Positions 43,344-52,041 of a DNA stretch of 64,000 nucleotides are shown one piece after another. The position numbers and the translations under genes were made by a program. The DNA is from Alphaproteobacteria bacterium (GTDB lineage: Bacteria; Pseudomonadota; Alphaproteobacteria; UBA8366; GCA-2717185): the NCBI GenBank assembly GCA_012103325.1, contig WLWY01000005.1:248001-312000 (forward strand), given 5' to 3'. Every line of letters starts with the position of its first letter. Within the stretch, counting starts at the first letter, position 1. The notes under the pieces are model-generated. The model was not told the origin of the DNA, searched no databases, and saw only the letters and a list, made by a program, of their open reading frames with translations.

Positions 43344-44078
43344 ATGGAGGCGAACGTGGTTGTTGATATTGGCGGTTCGGCAGAAACCGCCGAAAACACG
43401 CCGACAAGCCGAGCTGTCATACCGACAGACAGCGCGCGGTCGCGCGGCAGGCCCGGAGGTGACGACAGCCGGGCGCGGATATTGGCCAGCGCCGGCAAGC
43501 TGTTCGCCGCGCGCGGTTACAATGGCGTTTCCATGCGGGAACTGGCGCGGTCTGCAAAAGTCAATCTGGGCGCCGTCAACTATCATTTCGGCGGCAAGGC
43601 CAAGCTCTATCATGAGACCGTACTGAAGCTGATCGAAGATGTCGGTCCCGTGTTCGGTCCGATCATCGAGCGGTTATGTGAGGATGTGGAGACCGCCGCG
43701 GGAGATCGCGTGCTGCTGTCCCGCTGCGTTGCCAATTTTATCGAGGGCATGTTCGCCTCGGTTTTGGGCAAGCGTTCGATGCGGTGGCAAATGGAATTTC
43801 TATTGCGCGAATTTCACCAGCCGTCGCGCGAATTTCCCACGATACTGGCAGAACGAATCAGCCCGATGCACGACGCGGTCGCGGGATTGCTGTCTGCCGC
43901 CCTGGAGCGAAATCCGAAAGATCCAGAAGTATTGGTGCGAACCCAGGCCTTTATCGGACAGATCATGTCGTTCGGCACGTGCCGGGCGGTCGTTTGCGCA
44001 CGGCTCGATTGGAACGATTATTCGCGCGACCGTATCGCGTTCATTGCCGCGACGATGATTCCGGCGACCCTTGCGTAG
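43344..44078 (+). CDS. TetR family regulator (CecR/DUF1956-like C-terminus)
   Basis: A 244-residue regulator. The ATG follows AGGGGGAT; a longer frame starting with TTG overlaps the proposed operator and is rejected. The DNA-binding domain is at about residues 40-90 (ILASAGKLFAARGYNGVSMRELA, VNLGAVNYHFGGKAKLYHE). The C-terminal domain (FIEGMFASVLGKRSMRWQMEFLLREFHQPS) resembles the CecR-type TetR proteins that control efflux pumps. It lies directly upstream of an RND adaptor and pump on the same strand and probably represses them. Confidence 0.9.
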   Translation: MEANVVVDIGGSAETAENTPTSRAVIPTDSARSRGRPGGDDSRARILASAGKLFAARGYNGVSMRELARSAKVNLGAVNYHFGGKAKLYHETVLKLIEDVGPVFGPIIERLCEDVETAAGDRVLLSRCVANFIEGMFASVLGKRSMRWQMEFLLREFHQPSREFPTILAERISPMHDAVAGLLSAALERNPKDPEVLVRTQAFIGQIMSFGTCRAVVCARLDWNDYSRDRIAFIAATMIPATLA

Positions 44079-44122
44079 CTGGATCTACCGCAAATTTCCA
44101 TTGCGAAAGGGGAGGCGTCGTC

Positions 44123-45364
44123 ATGATGCGGCTTGCTCTCAAAATCGTCCTGCCAGTGGTTATACTCGTCGCTGCGTCGTTTGGTGCCTACGCCCTTGTG
44201 AAATCTCGGCCCGAACCGGAACGTCGCGCTGCGCCGGAGAAAGTTTGGGTCGTTGAAACGACGCTCGCGCGCTTTGGCGACGAGATGCCGGAACTCACCT
44301 TGTTCGGTGAGGTCGTCGCGGGACGTAAGGTCGATCTGCGGCCGTTGGTGGCGGGCCGCGTCGTCGACGTCGGGACGAATTTCCAGGAAGGCGGTGTGGT
44401 TCGCAAGGGCGACCTGCTGATTGCGATCGACCCGTTCGACTATGAGGCCGATGTCGCCGAGCGCGACGCGGAACGCAATGAAGCGCGGGCGCGCATGCGC
44501 GAAATCAGCGCTGAAATCGCGGGCACCAAGGCTCAGTTGAAACACGACAAGGTACAGCTTGAAATTCGAAAGCGCGATGTGGCGCGGCGCGAAAAGCTAC
44601 GCGGCAGCGGCACCTCGTCGGCCAAGGCGCTTGACGATGCCCGGCTCGCGCTGATCGATAACGAGCAGCGTATTGCAGATCGTACGCGCGCCGTGAAAAC
44701 GTGGAATGCGAAGTGGCAGCAGCAGGAAGCGACGATCGCGCGGCTCGATGTCGCGGTACGACGTGCACGCCGGGATCTGGAAGAAACACGGTTGGTCGCG
44801 CCGTTCGACGGGTTCCTGCTGAATGTTGCGTCGGAACTGGGCAAGAGGATCGGGACGGGCGATAGCGTTGCGAGCCTGATCGATGCCGAACGTTTGGAAG
44901 TCCGTTTCCATGTGAGCAATGCAACGTTTGCACGGCTTCGCACGGAACAGGGATATGCCGGCAGCGTCGCCCGTGTTTATTGGCCGGGCGAAAAGAACGG
45001 CGCGCCTTTCGAGGCTGTGTTGGAGCGCGAAGGAAGCGAAATCGAAACGGCGAGCGGCGGGGTCAGCCTCTATGCGCGTTTGCGTAACCTCGGGCCGGAT
45101 ACCGCGGTGCGCCCCGGTGCTTTCGTTCGGATCGAGGTGCCGGGCCGGACCTATCGCGGCGTGGCGCGGTTGCCGGAAACGTCGCTGTATGGCGGTGATA
45201 CCGTTTACGTCGTCGTCGATGACCGCCTGACGGCCCGCAAGACAACCGTCATGGCTCGAATTGGTACCGATGTCTTGGTTCGCGACGGTATTGTCGAAGG
45301 GGACAAAGTCCTGACCACGCGCCTTTCGGAGGTCGGGACCGGTGTCAGGGTGACGGCACCGTGA
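44123..45364 (+). CDS. RND efflux periplasmic adaptor (HlyD/MFP family)
   Basis: A 413-residue membrane fusion protein with GGGAGG seven bases before its ATG. The N-terminal helix is IVLPVVILVAASFGAYAL. A barrel-sandwich first half has GRKVDLRPLVAGRVV and VRKGDLLIAIDPFDYEADV, a long coiled-coil hairpin follows at about residues 110-220, and the second half has LEETRLVAPFDGFLL and a beta-barrel ending in TRLSEVGTGVRV. It links the RND pump encoded next to an outer-membrane channel, which is not encoded here. Its stop overlaps the GTG of the pump gene. Confidence 0.92.
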   Translation: MMRLALKIVLPVVILVAASFGAYALVKSRPEPERRAAPEKVWVVETTLARFGDEMPELTLFGEVVAGRKVDLRPLVAGRVVDVGTNFQEGGVVRKGDLLIAIDPFDYEADVAERDAERNEARARMREISAEIAGTKAQLKHDKVQLEIRKRDVARREKLRGSGTSSAKALDDARLALIDNEQRIADRTRAVKTWNAKWQQQEATIARLDVAVRRARRDLEETRLVAPFDGFLLNVASELGKRIGTGDSVASLIDAERLEVRFHVSNATFARLRTEQGYAGSVARVYWPGEKNGAPFEAVLEREGSEIETASGGVSLYARLRNLGPDTAVRPGAFVRIEVPGRTYRGVARLPETSLYGGDTVYVVVDDRLTARKTTVMARIGTDVLVRDGIVEGDKVLTTRLSEVGTGVRVTAP

Positions 45365-48300
45365 GCGACAACGCCGATACCGGGAAGTTCTCCATTATCC
45401 GGTTGTTCGCGAGCCATCGGACGGCTGCAAATCTGTTGATGCTGTCGATGATTCTGGTTGGCATTTTCGCGCTACGCCAGATCAATACGCAGTTTTTTCC
45501 GGACTTCGGTCTCGACATCATCAGCATTTCCGTCGAATGGCGCGGCGCCAGTGCGGAAGATATCGACTCGAACATCATCCAGGCGCTCGATCCCGAGGTC
45601 CGCTTTCTCGATGGCGTCCGTCGCGTGCAATCGTCTTCGGTCGAAGGGCACGGCCAGATCGTTATCGAGTTCGATGCCGGAACCGATATGCAGTCGGCGT
45701 TGTCCAATATCGAAACCGCCGTGGGGCAGGTGACGACGTTGCCCGAGGACAGCGAAACGCCGGAAATCCGTAGGCTCGTGCGCTACGACACCATTTCGCG
45801 CATCGTCATCTCGGGCCCCTATCCGGAATCGTCGCTTAAGGAGATTGGAAAACGGCTTCGCGACGATCTTTTGAATAGCGGCAGCGACAAGGTCGATTTG
45901 TTCGGCGCGCGTGACGAGGAGATTTGGGTCGAAGTAGCGCCGGAAACGCTGCGCGAATTCGATCTGACTTTGGGCGATATCGCGGAGCGGATCGCAGAAA
46001 CATCCCAGGACCTGCCGTCCGGCGACACGACGGGATCGGCGGAGCGGCAGATCCGAAGTTTGGGACTCCGCAAGGATGCGCTCAGCCTCGGCCGGGTCGA
46101 GGTTCGCGCATTGGAGAACGGCGAAAAGATACAGTTGCACGATATCGCGGCCGTTTCCGAACGCTTCGAAGAGGGCGGCAAAACGGCCCGGCGATTCGGC
46201 GAAGCAGCGGTCGAGTTGCATGTACGCCGTGCGGTGAATGCCGATGCGTTGAAGGTTGCCAAACAGGTCGATGCCTATATCGAGAAAATCCGCCCCGAGC
46301 TTCCACCGAACCTCCGTCTGGAGCGATACGACGTCCAGTCCGATCTGATCAAAGGATGCATCAACCTGCTGCTGGTGAATGGCGGCGGCGGGCTGGTTCT
46401 GGTTCTGCTGATCCTCTTTGTGTTCCTGAACACGCCAACGGCGTTCTGGGTCGCGGTCGGTATTCCCACATCCCTGATGGCGACGGTCGTGGTCATGGAG
46501 CTGAGCGGTCAATCCATCAATATGGTGAGCCTGTTCGGTTTGATCATGGCGCCCGGCATCATCGTCGACGATGCGATCGTCGTTGGCGAGCACGCGGCGT
46601 TTCGGGCCCGGAGTGGGGAAGCGCCCCTGGACGCCGCCGTAAACGGGGCCAGGCGGATGGCGGCACCCGTATTCAGCTCGTCTCTCACCACGATCGCGGC
46701 GTTCATTCCGTTGCTGGTGATCTCCGACATCATCGGACAGATCATTCGCTCCATTCCGCTGGTTATCATCGCGGTGATCGTGGCCAGCCTGATTGAATGC
46801 TTTTTCGTGCTGCCCGGCCACATGCGCGGCGCGCTTTCCTGGAACGCCGGGCGTCGCTCCAGGCCCCGGATCTGGTTCAATAACAAATTCGATGCGTTCC
46901 GTGACGGGCCCTTCAACGCGCTGGTCCATCTGGTGTTACGCTGGCGGTATGCGACCTTGGCGGTTGCAATTGGCGGGCTCATTCTTTCCGTTGGCCTGGT
47001 TGCCGGCGGTCGCGTCGGTTTTGTCTTCTTCCCATCCCCCGAGGCGGACCGGGTCTATGCCAACGTGCAGTTTACGGCGGGGTCGCCGCGGGAACGCACG
47101 ATTGCGATGCTTGCGGAGTTGGAACGAAGTCTGGCTGCTGCCGAGCAGGAATTGACGAACGGCGAGGGCGGATTGATCCGGATGGCCCTGTCCAAGGTCG
47201 GTGCGTCGGTCGGTCAGCAGACGCCGTTGCCGGGCTCCGGCGATCACATTGGCGGTCTTGCCGTTGAAATGACGCCGTCGGACGAACGGGACATCCGCAC
47301 CGCTACGCTGGTTGCGGCGTGGCGCAAACATGTCCGTCTGCATGCCGGTACCGAATTCATGACCATTCGCCAGGCGCGGGGTGGCCCGCCGGGACGCGAG
47401 GTCGATATCCGGCTCGCCGGCGCAGATCTCGATTCGCTCAAGGCGGCGGCGACGGAAATTCGCCTGCTGCTGGCCGAATACCCCGGTGTCACGGGCGTTG
47501 AAGACAATCTGCCGTTCGGCAAGCGGGAAACGATCCTGGAGGTCACGCCGACGGGTCGTGCGCTCGGTTTCAACACGCAAAGCGTTGGCCGGCAGGTGCG
47601 CAACGCGTTCGAGGGCGCCATCGCGAAACGCTTCTCGCGGGATGACGAGGAAGTCACGGTCCGTGTGCGGTTCCCGCGCAACAGCGTCGATACGGCGAGC
47701 CTGGACGGTCTGTATCTGCGCGGGCCCGGTGGTGCGGAAGTGCTGCTCGACGAGGTCGTTTCCGCGACGGACAAGAGCGGGTTTTCCCGTATCCGGCGCG
47801 AAGACGGCGTGCGCCAGGTTGCCATTACAGCGGATACGACGGCCGGCATTACGACGACGGACAAGGTCATCGAGGCGCTGAACCGGGACGGCATTCAGGA
47901 GATCGTCAAGCGGTACGGGTTGAAACTCAGCTTCGCCGGCAAGGCGGAAGAACAGGCGCGCACGATTGCCGACATGCAGGCTGGGGCGATGCTGGGGCTG
48001 GCCGGTATCTACATCATCCTGGCCTGGGTCTTTTCGAGTTACTTCCGGCCGATTGCAGTGATGGCGATTATCCCCCTCGGGTTCGTCGGCGCGACCTTGG
48101 GGCACTGGCTGCTTGGTTACGAGCTGACGATCCTCAGCATCATGGCATTGGTCGGGTTGTCGGGGATCGTGATCAACGACTCGATCATTCTCGTCAGCAC
48201 GATTGACGAACGGCTCGACAAGGGTGAGCCGATGGAAAGCGCCATCGTCGACGGCACGCGCGACCGTCTTCGCGCCGTGATCCTGACCTCGGCGACGACG

Positions 48301-48507
48301 ATGGGCGGACTGACCCCGTTGATGTTCGAGCGTAGCCTGCAGGCGCAGTTCCTGATCCCGATGGCGATCACCATGGTGTTCGGTTTGATGGTGACGACGT
48401 TCTTGGTGCTGTTGGTCGTCCCGGCGCTGATCCGTATCCAGCATGATTTTGGGACGCTCTACCGTTGGCTGCGAGGCTCCCGCGCAGTCAGTGCAGCGGC
48501 AGAGTAG
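45361..48507 (+). CDS. RND family efflux transporter permease
   Basis: A 1048-residue inner-membrane pump with two homologous halves, each with one plus five helices and a large periplasmic loop. The first helix is NLLMLSMILVGIFAL; FPDFGLDIISISVEWRGASAEDID is the porter start. Proton-relay acids are in GIIVDDAIVVGEH (TM4); the matching TM10 has GLSGIVINDSIILVS. It starts with GTG overlapping the adaptor stop (GTGA). Together with the TetR and adaptor genes it forms an efflux operon for toxic organic compounds. The gene for an outer-membrane partner is not in the window. Confidence 0.94.
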   Translation: MSDNADTGKFSIIRLFASHRTAANLLMLSMILVGIFALRQINTQFFPDFGLDIISISVEWRGASAEDIDSNIIQALDPEVRFLDGVRRVQSSSVEGHGQIVIEFDAGTDMQSALSNIETAVGQVTTLPEDSETPEIRRLVRYDTISRIVISGPYPESSLKEIGKRLRDDLLNSGSDKVDLFGARDEEIWVEVAPETLREFDLTLGDIAERIAETSQDLPSGDTTGSAERQIRSLGLRKDALSLGRVEVRALENGEKIQLHDIAAVSERFEEGGKTARRFGEAAVELHVRRAVNADALKVAKQVDAYIEKIRPELPPNLRLERYDVQSDLIKGCINLLLVNGGGGLVLVLLILFVFLNTPTAFWVAVGIPTSLMATVVVMELSGQSINMVSLFGLIMAPGIIVDDAIVVGEHAAFRARSGEAPLDAAVNGARRMAAPVFSSSLTTIAAFIPLLVISDIIGQIIRSIPLVIIAVIVASLIECFFVLPGHMRGALSWNAGRRSRPRIWFNNKFDAFRDGPFNALVHLVLRWRYATLAVAIGGLILSVGLVAGGRVGFVFFPSPEADRVYANVQFTAGSPRERTIAMLAELERSLAAAEQELTNGEGGLIRMALSKVGASVGQQTPLPGSGDHIGGLAVEMTPSDERDIRTATLVAAWRKHVRLHAGTEFMTIRQARGGPPGREVDIRLAGADLDSLKAAATEIRLLLAEYPGVTGVEDNLPFGKRETILEVTPTGRALGFNTQSVGRQVRNAFEGAIAKRFSRDDEEVTVRVRFPRNSVDTASLDGLYLRGPGGAEVLLDEVVSATDKSGFSRIRREDGVRQVAITADTTAGITTTDKVIEALNRDGIQEIVKRYGLKLSFAGKAEEQARTIADMQAGAMLGLAGIYIILAWVFSSYFRPIAVMAIIPLGFVGATLGHWLLGYELTILSIMALVGLSGIVINDSIILVSTIDERLDKGEPMESAIVDGTRDRLRAVILTSATTMGGLTPLMFERSLQAQFLIPMAITMVFGLMVTTFLVLLVVPALIRIQHDFGTLYRWLRGSRAVSAAAE

Positions 48508-48512
48508 ACCGC

Positions 48513-49751
48513 TTACTTGACGAATTCCGGTTGCCGCTCCAGGCGGACAACTGGCGACATCAATATAATGCCGGCCTGGATTGCAAACGCCGCGGCGGCG
48601 GCGAACAGGCACGCTTCCAGACCGAGCTGGCTTCCGACGAACGCGCCGATACCGGCACCGATGGGCCGGGCGCCATAGGCCAGGATGTTGATGGCCGAAA
48701 TGCGCCCCAACAGGTCCTGAGGGGTGACCGATTGGCGAAGCGTGGTGGTGCTGATCACCCACACGATGGGGCCGACGCCCAGCAGGAAAAAGCTCAGGCC
48801 TGCGACAAGGGGCGAGGGCAGCCACATCGTCGCGAGCATGATGAGGGCGGCAACCGCGCCGGCGATTGGCCCCAGAGCGATAACGGTACCGAAGCGAAGC
48901 ACCCGCAGCACACGGCCTGTTAGGAGCGCGCCGACAATCATGCCAATGCCATATGTGGCCAGCGTCATGCCGATCTCGGATGCGGAGAGACGAAGTGCAT
49001 CGACGGCGTAGGGAACGTACACGGCGAGCAGGATGAAAAACGCCATGTTGAAAACGAACTGCGTCGCGAACACCGGCAGAAGCAAGGCGTGCGTGGCCAT
49101 GAACCGCGCGCCCACACGGAGATCCTGCAGTGGGTGCCGTTTCGGTTGCGGCGGTCTCGGCGGCTCTCGCAGGCCGGCGAGCAGGAGGGTGGCCCAGATC
49201 GAAAGGGCCGCAGCGAGTGCGAAGGCCGGTGCGGCGCCGGCCCAGCCGACTAATGTGCCGGCGAGCGCCGGGCCAGCGGTGAAGGCGACGGTGCGGGCCA
49301 ACTCGATCCGTGCATTTGCAGCGGCCAGCGCGTCCGGCGGGACGAGGGTGGGAACCAGCGCCGGTGCGGCGACGCCATAGGCGACGGTGCCTGTGGCACC
49401 GAGGAACCCGAGGATCGCGAGCAGGGGCCAGGTCAGGAGATCGAAATACAATAGCGCCAGAATAGCGAGCAGGGATAGGACGCGTACTGACTCGGCGGCG
49501 GCCATGAGGTTTCGGCGCGAATAGCGGTCGGCCAGCAGCCCCGTCGGAATGGCCATGAGAAGGAACGGCAGGGTCGCTGCCGTTTGCAGTAGCCCCGTTT
49601 CGCCGGCGCCCGCGCCCAGCGCAAGGACGGCCACCAGGGGCGCTGCCGCAAGACCGATTTGCTCGGCCGACTGCGCGGAAAGATTGGACCAGGCCAGGCG
49701 ATTGAACCCGGGCGGCAAGCGGGTTGGGGATTGCGGGCGCAACGGCGACAC
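48513..49751 (-). CDS. MFS transporter (MFS_3, EntS-like)
   Basis: A 412-residue permease with 12 predicted helices in two halves split by a loop near residue 200 (REPPRPPQPKRHPLQDL). The loop-2/3 signature is LLADRYSRRNLMAAAE. The family resembles exporters of siderophores and drugs. It starts with GTG and has only a weak ribosome site. It is convergent with the RND gene (5 bases apart) and follows the PEP-CTERM gene on the same strand after 165 bases. Confidence 0.88.
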   Translation of the reverse strand: MSPLRPQSPTRLPPGFNRLAWSNLSAQSAEQIGLAAAPLVAVLALGAGAGETGLLQTAATLPFLLMAIPTGLLADRYSRRNLMAAAESVRVLSLLAILALLYFDLLTWPLLAILGFLGATGTVAYGVAAPALVPTLVPPDALAAANARIELARTVAFTAGPALAGTLVGWAGAAPAFALAAALSIWATLLLAGLREPPRPPQPKRHPLQDLRVGARFMATHALLLPVFATQFVFNMAFFILLAVYVPYAVDALRLSASEIGMTLATYGIGMIVGALLTGRVLRVLRFGTVIALGPIAGAVAALIMLATMWLPSPLVAGLSFFLLGVGPIVWVISTTTLRQSVTPQDLLGRISAINILAYGARPIGAGIGAFVGSQLGLEACLFAAAAAFAIQAGIILMSPVVRLERQPEFVK

Positions 49752-49916
49752 CTCGTTCGAAAACCGAATGAGAGTGTCGTATGCCGCTTCCCTTGCCGGG
49801 CCGCGACCCGGTTCTTGCTATTGGGGAATCAGGCCGGGCTGGATTGCGTTCGCTTTCTTGTGCGGCGGCGGTTGACCCCGGGCGCCGCGATCTTTCGCCG
49901 GATTATGATGCGCCGT

Positions 49917-50498
49917 TCAGATGGCCTCTATTGTCCGTCGTCGGGACAACGATACCGACAGTCCCAAGCCCAACAGGCCTAGCGCGAAGAGCGCGAAGCT
50001 CTGCGGCTCCGGAATTTCGTGGATCGGCGTGAGGAATGCGCCCTGCCCATACGGAGATTCGCGGAAGGCGAAGTCGCCACCGTTGCAGCTAGTCCCACCA
50101 CTTTCAAAACAATCCAGGAGAAGGTTGTTTTGTTGGATGTCTATGACGCTGTCGAAAATGCCAGGACCAAGATCGACACTCGCCTCTATATTCAGGGCGT
50201 CGAAGGTCCAATTGTTGTTGAGAATCCAACTAAAATTACCGATGTCGGCTAAACCGAAGGAACATAGGTTGTCTGTGCCGCCCGCGTCCTGGCCGCAGAC
50301 TCCGCTGAATTCGAACGCGACCAAGCCGTCGGCTTCGGTGGGGCCGCCCAGGGTGAATGACCCCGTGCCCTCGAAATTGTTGACTCTGTCGTCGAAGCCG
50401 AATTCCCACATCAAGGCCGCTTTGGCCGATGTCGATCCCAGCCCGACGGCGGCGATGCCGATGAAAACGAAGGTGACGAGTGCTGCAAGATTCCGCAT
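49917..50498 (-). CDS. PEP-CTERM sorting domain exported protein
   Basis: A 193-residue protein with GGGGAGAG before its ATG. It has a signal peptide (NLAALVTFVFIGIAAVGLGS, cleavage near AKA), a beta-rich secreted domain with paired cysteines (SGVCGQDAGGTDNLC, LDCFESGGTSCNGG) and a C-terminal sorting tail: IPEPQSFALFALGLLGLGL then RRR. In PEP-CTERM systems an exosortase cuts at the PEP motif and exports the protein, often with exopolysaccharide. No exosortase gene is in the window. Its upstream region carries a sigma-54-type promoter and two 17-bp repeats. Confidence 0.9.
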   Translation of the reverse strand: MRNLAALVTFVFIGIAAVGLGSTSAKAALMWEFGFDDRVNNFEGTGSFTLGGPTEADGLVAFEFSGVCGQDAGGTDNLCSFGLADIGNFSWILNNNWTFDALNIEASVDLGPGIFDSVIDIQQNNLLLDCFESGGTSCNGGDFAFRESPYGQGAFLTPIHEIPEPQSFALFALGLLGLGLSVSLSRRRTIEAI

Positions 50499-50568
50499 AA
50501 CGTGATCTCTCCCCGTGACCCGCAGGCGTTTTAGTGCGCTGCGGTTGCGCTCCTCTTGGACGATGACA

Positions 50569-50583
50569 GGCAATAAACGTGCC
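50569..50583 (-). promoter_or_regulatory. Sigma-54 (RpoN) promoter of the PEP-CTERM gene
   Basis: On the minus strand GGCACGTTTATTGCC has the invariant GG and GC separated by ten bases and matches the consensus GGCAC-N5-TTGC. It lies about 70 bases before the PEP-CTERM start codon. Sigma-54 control of PEP-CTERM genes by the PrsK/PrsR pair is known in some floc-forming bacteria. Confidence 0.7.
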
Positions 50584-50646
50584 TTTTTAAGGAATGGTTT
50601 TTTATCAATGTGTTACGGAAAAACCGCCTGAACTTCCTACGAAATG

Positions 50647-50663
50647 TGTAAACTATTCCGACA
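50647..50663. promoter_or_regulatory. Activator-site candidate 1 (TGTAAACTATTCCGACA)
   Basis: A 17-bp imperfect dyad (TGTaaa...ccgACA) about 65 bases upstream of the sigma-54 promoter. It is repeated with two changes 105 bases further upstream. The position suits an enhancer-binding protein such as PrsR. Confidence 0.5.
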
Positions 50664-50751
50664 GGTTATTCAGCGAACGAACTCGCGTTAAACGAAAATT
50701 TTCTCGAATTAACAAAGGCATAGTCGTATTCGGGGTGCGCACTTAGAAAGT

Positions 50752-50768
50752 TGTAAAGGATTCCGACA
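50752..50768. promoter_or_regulatory. Activator-site candidate 2 (TGTAAAGGATTCCGACA)
   Basis: Matches candidate 1 at 15 of 17 bases, on the same strand, 105 bases away (about ten helical turns). It lies just outside the 3' end of the small exported protein gene. Confidence 0.5.
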
Positions 50769-50792
50769 CTTCGCGCAGGTTTGCGCTTATGT

Positions 50793-51071
50793 CTAGATTG
50801 CTTTCTCTTTTTTCTCCGGTGCGGGCCGCCCCGGCGTGGTGCGGTTTTCCAACGGGTTTTTGCGCCGGATGATGATGTCGCCGTTTTCGTTGATGAACGG
50901 CGCTTCGTATTGGGGAATAGCCATCAGCATCAGTTCCATGGCCTGCAGCAAGGATTGCATACCCTCGCTTGCGAGCGCCTGCGGGTCTTTCTGATCCTGC
51001 GATGCAGCCACGCCGGGAAGGGCTGTGAGCGTCGCAATGGCGATCAATCCGGCGGCAAAGTGGCGTTTCAT
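50793..51071 (-). CDS. Small exported protein of unknown function
   Basis: A 92-residue protein. The ATG has GGGGAG six bases before it and opens a signal peptide MKRHFAAGLIAIATLTALPGVAA; longer frames upstream are rejected. The mature part has a helix ALASEGMQSLLQAMELMLMAI, then PQYEAPFINENGDIIIRRK and a proline/lysine-rich end. I recall similar small alphaproteobacterial proteins with the P-Q-Y-E-A-P and N-G-D-I-I-I-R-R signature, but no function. It diverges from the aspartate dehydrogenase-like gene. Confidence 0.7.
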   Translation of the reverse strand: MKRHFAAGLIAIATLTALPGVAASQDQKDPQALASEGMQSLLQAMELMLMAIPQYEAPFINENGDIIIRRKNPLENRTTPGRPAPEKKEKAI

Positions 51072-51207
51072 CGATAACTCCCCAGAGGATGGCGTCGTTG
51101 AATATATCGGAACGTTAATATGGCGGTTCAATCCCCGTGCCGTATGACACCGGAATGGCTTATTGTGCGATGATAAGCGCTGAAAAAGGCAAAAATGGGG
51201 ACAGGGT

Positions 51208-52026
51208 ATGGCGGCGATAGGGACATTGACTGTAGGAATCGGCGGTTTCGGGGTTATCGGCGAGGCCGTTGCGCGTGCGCTCGATGCCGGCATATCCGGT
51301 CTGAAGCTGGTGGCCGTCTCCGCCCGCGACCGCGGCGCGGCGGCTGAGCGGATGACCGGCATGGCGTCGCCGCCGCCGGTCGTCACTCTTCCGGAACTCG
51401 CGGAACGGGCGGACGTTGTCGTTGAATGCGCGCCGGCATCCGTGTTTCGGGATATCGCCGAGCCGGCCATTGCGGCGGGCCGTATCTTTATTCCCTTGAG
51501 CTGCGGCGTTCTTCTGGAGCATCCGGATTTGGAACAACAAGCCGTGGAAGCTGGCGGCCGGATCATCGTGCCGACCGGGGCGCTGCTGGGTCTCGATGCG
51601 GTGCGGGCGGCATCGGAAGGGGTGATCCATTCCGTGCATATGATCACACGCAAGCCACCGAAAGGCCTCGCCGGGGCACCCTATCTGGTCGAGAATGACA
51701 TTTGTGTCGATAATCTCGATGCGGCGCTTCTGGTGTTCGAGGGAACGGCGCGGGATGCGGCGAAGGCGTTCCCTGCCAACCTTAACGTCGTCGCGGCGTT
51801 GAGCCTGGCGGGCAACGGTCCGGACAATACGACGATCGAGATTTGGGCCGATCCGGGTGTCGAACGCAATACGCATAATATCAAGGTCGACTCGGACGCC
51901 ACCCGCTTCGACATGACGATCGAGGGAATTCCATCGTTGGAAAATCCCGCCACCGGCATGCTGACGCCGCTCAGCGTCGTGGCAACGTTGCGGGGGCTCG
52001 TGAGCCCCATGAAGGTCGGGACCTAA
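51208..52026 (+). CDS. L-aspartate dehydrogenase-like protein (NadX family)
   Basis: A 272-residue NAD(P)-dependent enzyme. The Rossmann start is VGIGGFGVIGEAVARAL; VVVECAPASVFRDIAEPAI and IFIPLSCGVLLEHPDLE follow. The C-terminal aspartate dehydrogenase domain shows FPANLNVVAALSLAG, DNTTIEIWADPGVERNTH and the closing NPATGMLTPLSVVATLRGL. The true enzyme turns L-aspartate into iminoaspartate for NAD synthesis. With no nadA or nadC beside it and a MetE-like gene 15 bases downstream, a catabolic role on another amino acid is possible. Confidence 0.82.
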   Translation: MAAIGTLTVGIGGFGVIGEAVARALDAGISGLKLVAVSARDRGAAAERMTGMASPPPVVTLPELAERADVVVECAPASVFRDIAEPAIAAGRIFIPLSCGVLLEHPDLEQQAVEAGGRIIVPTGALLGLDAVRAASEGVIHSVHMITRKPPKGLAGAPYLVENDICVDNLDAALLVFEGTARDAAKAFPANLNVVAALSLAGNGPDNTTIEIWADPGVERNTHNIKVDSDATRFDMTIEGIPSLENPATGMLTPLSVVATLRGLVSPMKVGT

Positions 52027-52041
52027 CAGCGGAGGCAGGCG

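Noticed and set aside
46936..48825. 629-codon minus-strand frame opposite the RND pump
   Set aside because: It is a mirror of the high-GC third codon positions of the pump gene; no family features or start signals.
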